Below, piece by piece: positions 25,170 through 34,122 of a DNA stretch of 64,000 nucleotides (within the stretch, counting starts at the first letter, position 1; each line of letters begins with the position of its first letter). Source of the stretch: Actinoplanes derwentensis. Lineage in GTDB: Bacteria > Actinomycetota > Actinomycetes > Mycobacteriales > Micromonosporaceae. The notes below the pieces were generated by a model. The model made no database searches. It was not told where the DNA came from and saw nothing but the letters and a program-made list of their open reading frames with translations. The stretch spans positions 2,046,001 to 2,110,000 of the forward strand of contig NZ_LT629758.1 of assembly GCF_900104725.1 (NCBI RefSeq). Direction: 5' to 3'. The translations under genes and the position numbers were made by a program.

Positions 25170-26540
25170 ATGACGATCGCGGCCGCACACGCCGCCCGTG
25201 TCCCCCTGCGCCGGTCGACCCCGGAGCAGCGAGCGGACTGGCTGGAAGCGGTGGCCTCGGCCCTCGACGCCGCGGCCGAGGAGCTGATCGGCATCGCGGC
25301 GGGGGAGACCCACCTGCCGCTGCCGCGGCTGACCGGGGAGCTCAAACGCACCACGTTCCAGGCCCGGCTGTTCGCCCAAGGTCTGCGGTCCGGGGAGCTT
25401 CTTCCGGTACGGATGGACGAAGCGGACCCGGAGTGGGGCATGGGCCCGCGTCCCGACCTGCGCCGCACGGTCGTGCCGATCGGCCCGGTGCTGGTCTTCG
25501 CGGCGAGCAACTTCCCGTTCGCGTTCAGTGTGTTCGGTGGGGACACCGTCTCGGCGCTGGCCGCGGGTTGCCCGGTGGTGGTCAAGGCACATCCCGGACA
25601 TCCGCTGCTCTCCCGTCGTACGGCCGGGGTGGTTGTCGAATCTCTTGCCGAGGCCGGCGCCCCGGACGGCGCGTTCGCGCTGATCGAGGGGGTGGAGGCG
25701 TCACTGGAGGCGCTGCGGGACCCGCGGATCAAGGCGGTCGGGTTCACCGGCTCGACCAAGGGCGGCCGGGCGCTGTTCGACATCGCGGCGGCCCGTCCCG
25801 AGCCGATCCCGTTCTACGGTGAGCTGGGCAGCGTCAACCCGGTGGTGGTCACACCGGCCGCCTGGGCCGAGCGGGGCGCGGCGGTGGCCGAGGGCTGGGT
25901 CGGCTCGCTCACCCTGGGCGCCGGGCAGTTCTGCACCAACCCGGGCGTGGTGCTGGTCCCGGACCCGGACGGCTTCCTCAAGGCGGTGGACCTGCCGGTC
26001 CCCGGCCGGATGCTGACCACGGGCCTGGAGGAGGGTTTCGCCGCCGCGGTGGCCGAGGTGGGTGCCCACCAGGGGGTACGGGTGGCCGCCGAGAGCCCGG
26101 CCAACGACCAGGGGGTCCGGTCCAGCGTGCTGAACGTGGCCGCCGCCGACGTGATCGCCGATCCGGCGGTGCTGGACGTCGAGATGTTCGGCCCGGCCGG
26201 TCTGGTGGTCGGCTACACGTCTCAGGACGAGCTGCTCGAGGTGCTGCGACGTGTTCCCGGCCAACTCACCGGCACCATCCAGGGCCACAGCTCGGGAGAC
26301 GACGCGGTGGCCGTGGAGGTCGCCGACGTGCTCGCCGACACGGCCGGCCGGATCGTCTGGAACGACTGGCCGACCGGGGTGACGGTCTCCGGCGCCCAGC
26401 AGCACGGTGGCCCGTACCCGGCCAGCACGGCACCGGCGTCGACGTCGGTCGGCCTGGCGGCGATCAGCCGGTGGCAGCGGCCGGTCGCGTTCCAAGGGGC
26501 ACCGGATTCGGTACTGCCGCCGGAATTGCGGAACCGCTGA
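25170..26540 (+). CDS. Alpha-ketoglutarate semialdehyde dehydrogenase
   Basis: A 456-residue ALDH-superfamily protein of the KGSADH type: Asn114 in AASNFPFAFS, Glu218 in FYGELGSVNP, catalytic Cys255 in GAGQFCTNPG and the C-terminal NDWPTGVTVSGAQQHGGPYP. It oxidises 2,5-dioxopentanoate, the deaminase product, to 2-oxoglutarate, so the pathway ends in the TCA cycle. ATG 25170 is fixed by AGAAGGAG 5 bp upstream. It is the last enzyme gene of this operon, and the regulator begins 67 bp later. It looks about 30-50 residues shorter at the N-terminus than many KGSADH. Confidence 0.88.
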   Translation: MTIAAAHAARVPLRRSTPEQRADWLEAVASALDAAAEELIGIAAGETHLPLPRLTGELKRTTFQARLFAQGLRSGELLPVRMDEADPEWGMGPRPDLRRTVVPIGPVLVFAASNFPFAFSVFGGDTVSALAAGCPVVVKAHPGHPLLSRRTAGVVVESLAEAGAPDGAFALIEGVEASLEALRDPRIKAVGFTGSTKGGRALFDIAAARPEPIPFYGELGSVNPVVVTPAAWAERGAAVAEGWVGSLTLGAGQFCTNPGVVLVPDPDGFLKAVDLPVPGRMLTTGLEEGFAAAVAEVGAHQGVRVAAESPANDQGVRSSVLNVAAADVIADPAVLDVEMFGPAGLVVGYTSQDELLEVLRRVPGQLTGTIQGHSSGDDAVAVEVADVLADTAGRIVWNDWPTGVTVSGAQQHGGPYPASTAPASTSVGLAAISRWQRPVAFQGAPDSVLPPELRNR

Positions 26541-26577
26541 GTGCCGTACTCTGTGTTCGCTGAGCGAATCTGCGCAG

Positions 26578-26592
26578 TGTGACATTTTACAG
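26578..26592 (+). promoter_or_regulatory. Regulon motif copy 3, upstream of gntR
   Basis: TGTGACATTTTACAG lies 15 bp before GTG 26608, next to its GGAGGGG ribosome site. Same consensus as at 20294, 20393 and 27402; suggests autoregulation by the GntR protein. Confidence 0.55.
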
Positions 26593-26607
26593 ATGGAGGG
26601 GTAGCCG

Positions 26608-27276
26608 GTGAGTTCGTCGGTCATCGGGCCGGTCGATGTGGGCGTCAGCCTGCGGGGCACCGTCGAGGACGCGGTCTCGGCCGCGATCGTCTCCGGAGAG
26701 CTCGCGCCGGGCACCCTGGTGACCGCGCCGACGCTCGCCGCCCGGTTCGGCGTGTCCGCCACGCCGGTCCGGGAAGCGATGCTCAACCTGCAGAAACGCG
26801 GGTTCGTCGACGTGGTGCGCAACAAGGGTTTCCGGGTCACCGAGGTCAGTGAGCAGGACCTCTGGGAGATCGTGCGGATCCGGCAGCAACTGGAGAGCCC
26901 GCCGATGCGGGAGATCGCCCGGACCCTGCAGCCCGAGCAGGCCGCCGGGCTCCGGGTGAAGGCGCAGGACATCGTGGACGCCGCGGCGGCCGCCGACCTG
27001 TCCGGTTACCTGGCCGCCGACCTGGTCTTCCACCTGCGGCTGCTCGATCTGCACGGCAATCGGCGGCTGGTCGAGCTGGTCAAGGACCTGCGGCAGCAGA
27101 CCCGGATGGTGGGGCTGGCCGACATGATCGGGACGGCCGAACTGGCCCGGTCGGCAGCCGAGCACCACAGCTTGATCGACCTGCTCGAAGCACGGGACGG
27201 CCGGGGTGCCGAAACACTGATGAACGCGCACATCGGGCACGTGCTGGGCTGGTGGAGCGGGCGCGCAGAGGACTGA
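26608..27276 (+). CDS. GntR-family (FCD) regulator of hydroxyproline use
   Basis: A 222-residue regulator: winged helix at 10-80 (VTAPTLAARFGVSATPVREAMLNLQ) and an all-helical FCD ligand domain at about 88-215, with His and Asp residues positioned for metal and carboxylate ligand binding. It sits between the hydroxyproline pathway and the peptide importer operon. A shared 15-bp motif precedes both operons and this gene. FCD regulators often sense carboxylates, so hydroxyproline or a pathway acid may be the effector (inference). GTG 26608 follows GGAGGGG. Confidence 0.88.
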   Translation: MSSSVIGPVDVGVSLRGTVEDAVSAAIVSGELAPGTLVTAPTLAARFGVSATPVREAMLNLQKRGFVDVVRNKGFRVTEVSEQDLWEIVRIRQQLESPPMREIARTLQPEQAAGLRVKAQDIVDAAAAADLSGYLAADLVFHLRLLDLHGNRRLVELVKDLRQQTRMVGLADMIGTAELARSAAEHHSLIDLLEARDGRGAETLMNAHIGHVLGWWSGRAED

Positions 27277-27288
27277 AACCCCTGGTCA

Positions 27289-27321
27289 GAAGGTCGGTCA
27301 CCGTCACGGTGACCGGCCTTC
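27289..27321 (+). terminator. Terminator after gntR
   Basis: 15-bp stem with one G-T wobble (GAAGGTCGGTCACCG / CGGTGACCGGCCTTC) and a 3-nt loop, 12 bp past the regulator stop. It separates the regulator from the importer promoter. The rest of the 274-bp gap holds motif copy 4 and an AT-richer promoter stretch. Confidence 0.75.
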
Positions 27322-27401
27322 TCGCTGTTCGGGCACCGTACCGCCGCAAGAATTTGATCTCCAGTAGGTAAAAAGTCTCGCGGGACCTTTCACGAGCGAT
27401 G

Positions 27402-27416
27402 TGTGACATACTACTG
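27402..27416 (+). promoter_or_regulatory. Regulon motif copy 4, upstream of the peptide importer operon
   Basis: TGTGACATACTACTG, 134 bp before the solute-binding protein start. CATACT inside it resembles a -10 box. Confidence 0.5.
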
Positions 27417-27550
27417 TTCACTTCCAGTGACCGGGGTCGCAATGATCCGGCACTTCCGCCGGCTGGCGAACGCGCCGCCGCGGACGGTCCGACCCCGCAT
27501 GGTGCGCCCACGATCCGTCGTCTGCGCCCTCTGAGGAAGGCAGAACCCCC

Positions 27551-29245
27551 TTGAAGCGAACCAAACCCCCGATCGCCCTGGCCGGGCTGACGGTCTCCGT
27601 TCTGGCCCTGCAGGCCTGCTCCGGCGGCGCCTCGCCCTCCACCAGCGGCAACGCGTCGGGTGGCACGGCGGTGAAGGGCGGCACCGTCACCGTCCTGCAG
27701 ACCACCGACTTCTCGTACCTCGACCCGGCCCGCGGTTTCGACGGCGGCGTCAACGCGTTCTACCGCCTCGTCTACCGCACGCTGATCACCAAGGCGGCCA
27801 ACGACGCCGCCGACCCCAACGCGATGGTGCCCGACCTGGCCGAAGGCCTCGGTCAGGTGTCCGCGGACGGGCTGACCTGGACGTACAAGATCAAGGACGG
27901 GGTCAAGTTCGACACCGGCGCACCGATCACGGCCCAGGACGTCAAGTTCGGCATCAGCCGCGCCTGGGACCCGGAGATCGGCATCGGCGCGCCCTACCTT
28001 CGCCAGCTGCTCGCCACCCCGGCCACCTACCAGGGCCCGTACCAGTCCGGGGAGAACCCGGCCATCGAGACCCCGGACGACAAGACCGTGGTCTTCAAGC
28101 TCAAGGCGCCGTTCCCGGAATTCGACGCGGTCCTGTCGATGCCCAGCGCGGTGCCCTTCCCGGTCGGAACCGGTGCCGGCACCACGTTCATCAACGACAT
28201 CGTCGCGTCCGGGCCGTACGACCTGGACACCTTCACCCCGGGCAGCACGATCAAGCTCAAGCGCAACCCGAACTGGGACGCCGCCACCGACACCGAGCGC
28301 AAGGCCTACCCGGACGCCTGGAACTTCGCGATCGGCATCGACGGCGCCACCATCGACGAGCGACTGATCGCCGGTCAGGGCGCCGACGTCAACGCGATGG
28401 CCGGTTCGGTGCAGACCGCCACCATCGCCCGGTTGCAGACCCCGCAGCTGCAGGACCGCGTGGTCAAGGCCCCGTCCACCTGCCTGACCTATGTCGGCCT
28501 GAACACCAGTAAGAAGAACCTCAGCGACGTCCGCGTCCGGCAGGCCATCAACCTGGCGGTGGACAAGACCTCGCTGCTCAACGCCACCGGCGGCAACCAG
28601 TTCGCCACCATCGCCTCGACGATCATCCCGTCCAACGTCTCCGGGCACGCCGACTACGACCTGTACCCGAGCACCGGGAACACCGGTGACATCGAGAAGG
28701 CCAAGGCGCTGCTCACCGAGGCCGGGCTGCCGAACGGCTTCACCCTGACCCTGGACATCCGGACCCGTCCGGTGGCACAGGCCCAGGGCGAGGCGATCCA
28801 GCAGAGCCTCAAGCGGGTCGGAATCGACGTCAAGCTCAACGTGATCGACGCCGCCACCTACTACGAGACGATCGCCACCCCGTCGCAGCAGCACGATGCC
28901 GCGATCACCGGCTGGTGCCCCGACTGGGCGTCCAGCGCGTCGACGTTCCTGCCGCCGCTGTTCGACGGCCGGCAGATCACCGACAAGGGCAACCAGAACC
29001 TGGCCCAGCTCAACGACGTCACGGTGAACGCCGAGATCGACCGGATCAAGGCGCTCACCGACCTCGCCGAGGCCAACAAGGCCTGGGGCGAACTGGACCA
29101 GAAGATCATGGAGCTGGCGCCGGTCGTCCCGGTCAACGTGGAGAACCGGATCTACCTGCCCGGATCGAACGTGGCCGGTCTGGTGGCGCCGCAGGGCGAC
29201 CAGGACTACGCCATCATCGGTCTCAAGGACGCGTCGAAGGGCTGA
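27551..29245 (+). CDS. Peptide ABC transporter substrate-binding lipoprotein
   Basis: A 564-residue family-5 (DppA/OppA-like) solute-binding protein. The signal peptide ends in a lipobox (ALQACSGG, Cys near residue 24), followed by a Ser/Gly linker, and the domain is recognisable by TVTVLQTTDFSYLDPARGFD and DLAEGLGQVSADGLTWTYKIKDG-like stretches. Such proteins bind oligopeptides, dipeptides, nickel or oligosaccharides. TTG 27551 is used, with GAGGAAGG about 10 bp upstream. It opens an operon of importer, two proline-directed peptidase-like enzymes and a GH127, which argues for proline/hydroxyproline-containing peptides or glycopeptides as ligand. Confidence 0.88.
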   Translation: MKRTKPPIALAGLTVSVLALQACSGGASPSTSGNASGGTAVKGGTVTVLQTTDFSYLDPARGFDGGVNAFYRLVYRTLITKAANDAADPNAMVPDLAEGLGQVSADGLTWTYKIKDGVKFDTGAPITAQDVKFGISRAWDPEIGIGAPYLRQLLATPATYQGPYQSGENPAIETPDDKTVVFKLKAPFPEFDAVLSMPSAVPFPVGTGAGTTFINDIVASGPYDLDTFTPGSTIKLKRNPNWDAATDTERKAYPDAWNFAIGIDGATIDERLIAGQGADVNAMAGSVQTATIARLQTPQLQDRVVKAPSTCLTYVGLNTSKKNLSDVRVRQAINLAVDKTSLLNATGGNQFATIASTIIPSNVSGHADYDLYPSTGNTGDIEKAKALLTEAGLPNGFTLTLDIRTRPVAQAQGEAIQQSLKRVGIDVKLNVIDAATYYETIATPSQQHDAAITGWCPDWASSASTFLPPLFDGRQITDKGNQNLAQLNDVTVNAEIDRIKALTDLAEANKAWGELDQKIMELAPVVPVNVENRIYLPGSNVAGLVAPQGDQDYAIIGLKDASKG

Positions 29246-29252
29246 CCTGACC

Positions 29253-30206
29253 GTGTCGATATCGTCCACCGAACTGGAAGCCGCGGGAGCGCCGGACACC
29301 GGCGCCCTCGTGGCGGCCCCGGACCCCCGCCGCAGCGTCTGGCACGTCCTGCTGCGCGACCCGTCGGCCATCGCCTGCCTCACCTACATCGGCATCGTCG
29401 TCCTGATGGCGCTGTTCGCGCCGCTCATCGTCCGCGTCAGCGGCTGGGGACCGTACGACTTCGATCAGACCGCGATCGACCCGAATCTGGGCGGCATCCC
29501 GCTCGGGCCGGCCGGTGGCATCTCCGCGGAGCACTGGCTCGGCGTGGAACCGCAGAGCGGCCGGGACATCTTCGCCCGGATCGTCTACGGCGCCCGTGCC
29601 TCGATGCTCATCGCGGTGAGCGCGACGGCGTTGACGACCGTGCTCGGGGTGGTGTTCGGCCTGCTCGCCGGATACTTCGGTGGACGTACCGACATGGTGA
29701 TCTCGCGGCTCATGGAGTTCCTGATGGCGTTCCCCGCCCTGATCTTCATGATCGCGGTGCTCTCCGCGCTGCCCGCCGACAACCGGCAGTACCTGTTGGT
29801 ACTGGTCATCTCGGTGTTCGGCTGGCCGTACCTGGCCCGGATCGTGCGGGCGCAGACCATGTCGCTGAAACAGCGCGAGTTCGTCGAGGCCGCCCTCGCC
29901 TCCGGGGCATCCCGGACCCGGCTGGTCTTCACCGAGATCCTGCCGAACCTGCGCTCCACCATCCTGGTGATGGTCACCCTGGCGGTGCCCGGTTACATCG
30001 GCACCGAGGCGGGACTCTCCTTCCTCGGTGTCGGCGTGGTGCCGCCCACCCCGTCCTGGGGACAGATGATCTCCAGCTCGGTCGGCTGGTACTCCGTCGT
30101 CCCCAGCTACTTCCTGGTGCCGGGCACGTTCCTCGCCCTGCTGGTGCTCTCCTTCATGGTCCTCGGTGACCGTGTGCGGTCGGCTGTCGATCCCGGAGGG
30201 CGCTGA
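29253..30206 (+). CDS. Peptide ABC transporter permease (DppC-like)
   Basis: A 317-residue inner-membrane permease with an N-terminal helix (about 35-58), a periplasmic loop and five C-terminal helices. The EAA loop is visible as EAALASGASRTRLVFTEILPNL. It pairs with the DppB-like permease that follows 1 bp later; gene order C then B is reversed from the usual order. GTG 29253 is 7 bp after the binding-protein stop. Confidence 0.88.
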   Translation: MSISSTELEAAGAPDTGALVAAPDPRRSVWHVLLRDPSAIACLTYIGIVVLMALFAPLIVRVSGWGPYDFDQTAIDPNLGGIPLGPAGGISAEHWLGVEPQSGRDIFARIVYGARASMLIAVSATALTTVLGVVFGLLAGYFGGRTDMVISRLMEFLMAFPALIFMIAVLSALPADNRQYLLVLVISVFGWPYLARIVRAQTMSLKQREFVEAALASGASRTRLVFTEILPNLRSTILVMVTLAVPGYIGTEAGLSFLGVGVVPPTPSWGQMISSSVGWYSVVPSYFLVPGTFLALLVLSFMVLGDRVRSAVDPGGR

Positions 30207-30207
30207 C

Positions 30208-31194
30208 ATGACCCGCTACCTCGTTCACCGGGTACTCGGGATGCTCTTCGTCCTGTTCATGGTGTGCCTGTTCACCTACATGGTCTTCTTCCTGCTGTCG
30301 CCGGACCCGGCGGTGCAGATCTGCGGCAAGACCTGCACCCCGGAACGGATCGACCAGATCCGCGCCAACCTAGGCCTGGACGATCCTTTCCTGGCACAGT
30401 TCCTGCACTTCCTGCAGGGCCTGTTCACCGGCCGTGACTACGGCGCGGTGCACTGCTCGGCGCCCTGCCTGGGCTACTCGTTCCAGAGTTCGCAGGTCGT
30501 CACCGACATGATCGTGCAGCGCCTGCCGGTGACGGCCGTGGTGGCCGTCGGCGCGGCGGTGCTCTGGCTGCTCGCCGGCGTGATCGGCGGTCTGATCAGC
30601 GCGGTCCGGGAGGGCCGCTTCGCCGACCGGTTCATCACCGCGCTGACCCTCGGCGGCATGTCGGTCCCGAACTACGTCCTCGCCCTGGCCCTGCAGTACG
30701 TCTTCGTCGTTCAGCTCCAGTGGCTGCCCTTCCCGCAGGCCGTCCCGTTCGCCGACGACCCGGCCCAGTGGTTCCTCAACTTCATCCTGCCGTGGACCGT
30801 CCTGGCCGTCGGGTACGCCTCCTCCTACACCCGGCTCACCCGGGCCAACGTGATCGACACCCTGAGCGAGAACTTCGTGCGCACCGCCCGGGCCAAGGGC
30901 CTGCGACCACACCTGGTGTGGCGGCGGCACGCGCTGCGGCCGGCGCTCACCCCGATCGTCACCATCGCCGGCATGGACTTCGCCGGCCTGCTCGGCGGCG
31001 CGCTGATCACCGAGACGGTCTTCGGCATCAACGGCGTCGGCAAACTTGCCGCCGACTCGATCACCAAGAACGACCAGCCGGTGATCATGGCGGTCACCCT
31101 GCTCGCCGCGTTCTTCGTCGTGGTCGGCAACATGGCGGTCGACCTCCTCTACTCCGCGATCGACCCACGGGTCCGGGCAGGAGCGACATCATGA
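30208..31194 (+). CDS. Peptide ABC transporter permease (DppB-like)
   Basis: A 328-residue permease of the DppB/OppB type: first helix at about 10-31, a long extracytoplasmic loop and the conserved RTARAKGLRPHLVWRRHALR EAA-type motif near residue 230. ATG 30208 follows GGAGGG. The stop overlaps the first ATPase gene by 4 bp. With the other permease it forms the membrane channel of the importer. Confidence 0.88.
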   Translation: MTRYLVHRVLGMLFVLFMVCLFTYMVFFLLSPDPAVQICGKTCTPERIDQIRANLGLDDPFLAQFLHFLQGLFTGRDYGAVHCSAPCLGYSFQSSQVVTDMIVQRLPVTAVVAVGAAVLWLLAGVIGGLISAVREGRFADRFITALTLGGMSVPNYVLALALQYVFVVQLQWLPFPQAVPFADDPAQWFLNFILPWTVLAVGYASSYTRLTRANVIDTLSENFVRTARAKGLRPHLVWRRHALRPALTPIVTIAGMDFAGLLGGALITETVFGINGVGKLAADSITKNDQPVIMAVTLLAAFFVVVGNMAVDLLYSAIDPRVRAGATS

Positions 31195-32003
31195 GCCTTC
31201 TGCGGGTGAACGGCCTGACCGTGAAGTTCGGCGACACGACAGTGGTCGACGGGCTCGGTTTCGAACTGCCGAAGGGCGGCTCGCTCGGCATCGTCGGCGA
31301 GTCCGGCTCCGGCAAGTCGATGACCAGCCTCGCCGTGATGGACCTGCTGCCCAAGGGCGCGCGGCGCACCGGCAGCATCGTCTTCGACGGCATCGAACTG
31401 CGGGGCCTGCCGGAACGCCGGATGCGGACGATCCGCGGCGACCGGATCGCGATGATCTTCCAGGACCCACTGTCGTCGCTGAACCCCTACTACACCGTCG
31501 GCACCCAGATCGCCGAGGCGTACCGGTCGCACCGCTCCGGCGTGAGCCGCCGCGCCGCCCGCCGGGTGGCGATCGAGGCGATGGAACGGGTGCACATCAA
31601 GGAGGCCGGGCGGCGCGTCGACGACTACCCGCACCAGTTCTCCGGCGGCATGCGGCAACGCGTGATGATCGCGATGGCGCTCAGCACCGAACCCGAGCTG
31701 ATCATCGCGGACGAGCCGACCACCGCCCTGGACGTCACCGTGCAGGCCCAGATCCTCGACCTGCTCGCCGAGGTCCGCCGGGACACCGGCGCCGCCCTCA
31801 TCATGATCACCCACGATCTGGCAGTGGTCAGCGAGGTCGCCGACACCGTCGTGGTGATGCGCTACGGCGACGTGGTCGAGACCGGCACCACCGAGCAGAT
31901 CTTCTCCGATCCCCGGCATCCCTACACTCAGGCGCTGCTGGACGCCGTCCCGCGCATCGACGACACGATCGGCGACCTGCGTACCCTCGGAGGACACCCA
32001 TGA
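31191..32003 (+). CDS. Peptide ABC transporter ATPase (DppD-like)
   Basis: A 270-residue ABC ATPase: Walker A GESGSGKS at about 37-44, Q-loop FQDPLSSLNP, signature FSGGMRQRV, Walker B LIIADEPT and switch His in ITHDLAVV. It ends in DPRHPYTQALLDAVP, the start of the oligopeptide C-terminal extension, but lacks the cysteine cluster of longer DppD proteins (about 320-330 residues). ATGA overlaps on both sides keep it in the operon. Confidence 0.88.
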   Translation: MSLLRVNGLTVKFGDTTVVDGLGFELPKGGSLGIVGESGSGKSMTSLAVMDLLPKGARRTGSIVFDGIELRGLPERRMRTIRGDRIAMIFQDPLSSLNPYYTVGTQIAEAYRSHRSGVSRRAARRVAIEAMERVHIKEAGRRVDDYPHQFSGGMRQRVMIAMALSTEPELIIADEPTTALDVTVQAQILDLLAEVRRDTGAALIMITHDLAVVSEVADTVVVMRYGDVVETGTTEQIFSDPRHPYTQALLDAVPRIDDTIGDLRTLGGHP

Positions 32004-32839
32004 CCGGCGAACTCCTGCTGAGCGTCCGCGACCTGGTCAAACAGTTCCCGGTGGCCGGCACGGCCGGGCTGTTCACACCCGCGAAGCTGTTCACCGCGGT
32101 CGACGGCGTGTCCTTCGACCTGCACGCCGGACAGACCTTGGCCCTGGTCGGCGAGTCCGGCTCCGGCAAGTCGACCACCGCCCGGCTGGCCGCCCGGCTC
32201 CTCGACGTCACCTCCGGCAGCATCCAGCTGGACGGCCAGGACGTCACCACCCGCAAAGGCAAAGACCTCGCCGGAGTACGCCGGACCGTGCAAGTGGTCT
32301 TCCAGGACCCGTTCTCGTCACTGAACCCCCGGCACACCGTCGAGCGCATCGTCACCGCTCCCCTGCTCTACCAGCAGCGGGACATCCCGGGCGGGTCCCG
32401 CGACTTCACCCGGTCACTACTGGACCGCGTCGGCCTCAACCCCGACTGGCTCGACCGTTACCCGGCCCAGTTCTCCGGCGGGCAGGCCCAGCGCATCGGC
32501 ATCGCCCGCGCCCTGGCTATCGGCCCCCGGGTGCTGGTCTGTGACGAGGCGGTCTCCGCCCTCGACGTGTCGGTCCAGGCACAGATCATCAACCTGCTGC
32601 GCGACCTGCAGGCCGAGGAGGGCTTCGGCTGCCTGTTCATCGCCCACGACCTGGCCGTGGTCCGGCAGATCGCCACCTCGGTCGCGGTCATGACCGCCGG
32701 TAAGATCGTCGAGGCGGGGGAGCGGGACGCGGTCTTCGGCGATCCGAAACACGAGTACACCCGCAGACTACTAGCCGCCGTCCCGCGGATCCGCCCTGAG
32801 TGGGAGGCCGCACGGCGGGCGAAAGCAGCAGCCCGATGA
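32000..32839 (+). CDS. Peptide ABC transporter ATPase (DppF-like)
   Basis: A 279-residue second ATPase of the importer: Walker A GESGSGKST near residue 50, FQDPFSSLNPRHTV, signature FSGGQAQRI, Walker B VLVCDEAVSALD and the switch region IAHDLAVV. The insertion before Walker A (FPVAGTAGLFTPAKLFTAV) is usual in DppF/OppF. Coupled by ATGA to the ATPase before and the hydrolase after. Confidence 0.88.
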   Translation: MTGELLLSVRDLVKQFPVAGTAGLFTPAKLFTAVDGVSFDLHAGQTLALVGESGSGKSTTARLAARLLDVTSGSIQLDGQDVTTRKGKDLAGVRRTVQVVFQDPFSSLNPRHTVERIVTAPLLYQQRDIPGGSRDFTRSLLDRVGLNPDWLDRYPAQFSGGQAQRIGIARALAIGPRVLVCDEAVSALDVSVQAQIINLLRDLQAEEGFGCLFIAHDLAVVRQIATSVAVMTAGKIVEAGERDAVFGDPKHEYTRRLLAAVPRIRPEWEAARRAKAAAR

Positions 32840-34122
32840 CCATCGAATACCCCATTCCCGGCGCATGGGTCCGGGAGTACACCGTGCCGGTCCCGCTGGA
32901 CTGGTCGGACGAGACAGCCGGGACCATCGAGGTCTTCGTCCGGGAACTGGCCGACCCGGACCGACGCCACGACGACCTGCCGCTGCTCACCTACCTGCAG
33001 GGCGGCCCCGGCGGCGCCAACCCGCGACCGCCCGCCGTGAACGGCTGGCTCGCCGAAGCCCTGCCCGACTACCGCGTGGTCCTGGTCGACCAGCGCGGCA
33101 CCGGGCGCAGCACCCCGATCGACGGCACGGTGATCGCCGAGTTCCCGACCGGGGCGGCGGCAGCGGAATACCTGCTCAAGTTCCGTGCCGACTCCATCGT
33201 GCGGGACCTCGAGCACGTCCGGCGTACGAGCTACGGGTCGAAGAAGTGGGCGACGCTGGCCCAGAGTTACGGCGGATGGCTCACCCTGACCTACCTTTCG
33301 GTCGCGCCGGAGGCACTGACCGCGTGTTACGTCTGCGGCGGCATCCCCGGCCTGCCCCCCGACCCCGACGAGGTCTACCGGCGCACCTTCACCCGAGCCG
33401 CCGACAAGACCGCCGACTTCTACCGCCGCTACCCGCAGGACGTGGACACCGTGTCGGCCATCGCCGACCGGCTCGCCGCCGGCGACGTGCTGCTGCCCGA
33501 CGGATCGCCGCTGTCGGTCCGGCGCTTCCAGACTCTCGGCGGTGACCTCGGCTTCGGCGGCGGTCACCTGCGCCTGCACTGGCTGGTCGCCGAGGCGTTC
33601 TCGCCCCGCGGGCACCTGACCGGCGGCTTCCTGGAGAGTATTCTGACGAAGACGTCGAACGAGGCCAACCCACTGTTCTGGACCCTGCAGGAGAGCATCT
33701 ACGGCGACGGCGTCAACGGCCCGTTCCGCTGGTCCGCGCAGCGCGAACGCGACCGTCGTCCGGAGTTCGGCACCGACCGCCGACCCCTGTTGTTCACCAC
33801 CGAGATGGCCTTCCCGTGGATGTTCCAGGAGGTCCGGGCCCTGCGGCCGTTCGCCGCCGCGATGGCCGAACTGGCCGAGATACGGACCTGGACATCGCTC
33901 TACGACACCGAACGGCTGGCCGACAACGAAGTCCCGCTGGCCGCGGTGGTCTACTTCGATGACGTGTTCGTTGACGAGGGACTGCAACTGACCACCCTCG
34001 CCCGCCTCGGCAACAGCCGGGCCTGGGTGACCAACGAGTTCGAACACGACGGCATCGGCAGCGGACGGGCCTTCACCCACCTGCGCGAGATGGTCCGCGA
34101 CCGAGGAGGAGAACGACAGTGA
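32836..34122 (+). CDS. Alpha/beta-hydrolase, prolyl aminopeptidase-like
   Basis: A 428-residue S33-family-like hydrolase. Visible features are the oxyanion segment LQGGPGG, the VDQRGTGRST motif characteristic of proline iminopeptidases and related tripeptidyl hydrolases, and the nucleophile elbow AQSYGGW. A C-terminal His lies in EFEHDGIGSGRAF. Such enzymes release an N-terminal proline (often hydroxyproline too) from peptides. No signal peptide is seen, so it acts on imported peptides in the cytoplasm. It is linked by 4-bp overlaps to the importer ATPase and to the next peptidase. Confidence 0.83.
   Translation: MTIEYPIPGAWVREYTVPVPLDWSDETAGTIEVFVRELADPDRRHDDLPLLTYLQGGPGGANPRPPAVNGWLAEALPDYRVVLVDQRGTGRSTPIDGTVIAEFPTGAAAAEYLLKFRADSIVRDLEHVRRTSYGSKKWATLAQSYGGWLTLTYLSVAPEALTACYVCGGIPGLPPDPDEVYRRTFTRAADKTADFYRRYPQDVDTVSAIADRLAAGDVLLPDGSPLSVRRFQTLGGDLGFGGGHLRLHWLVAEAFSPRGHLTGGFLESILTKTSNEANPLFWTLQESIYGDGVNGPFRWSAQRERDRRPEFGTDRRPLLFTTEMAFPWMFQEVRALRPFAAAMAELAEIRTWTSLYDTERLADNEVPLAAVVYFDDVFVDEGLQLTTLARLGNSRAWVTNEFEHDGIGSGRAFTHLREMVRDRGGERQ

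Noticed and set aside
27080..29383. 767-codon minus-strand open frame
   Set aside because: Complementary to the GntR and solute-binding protein genes, which have clear domains; composition is that of an antisense shadow.
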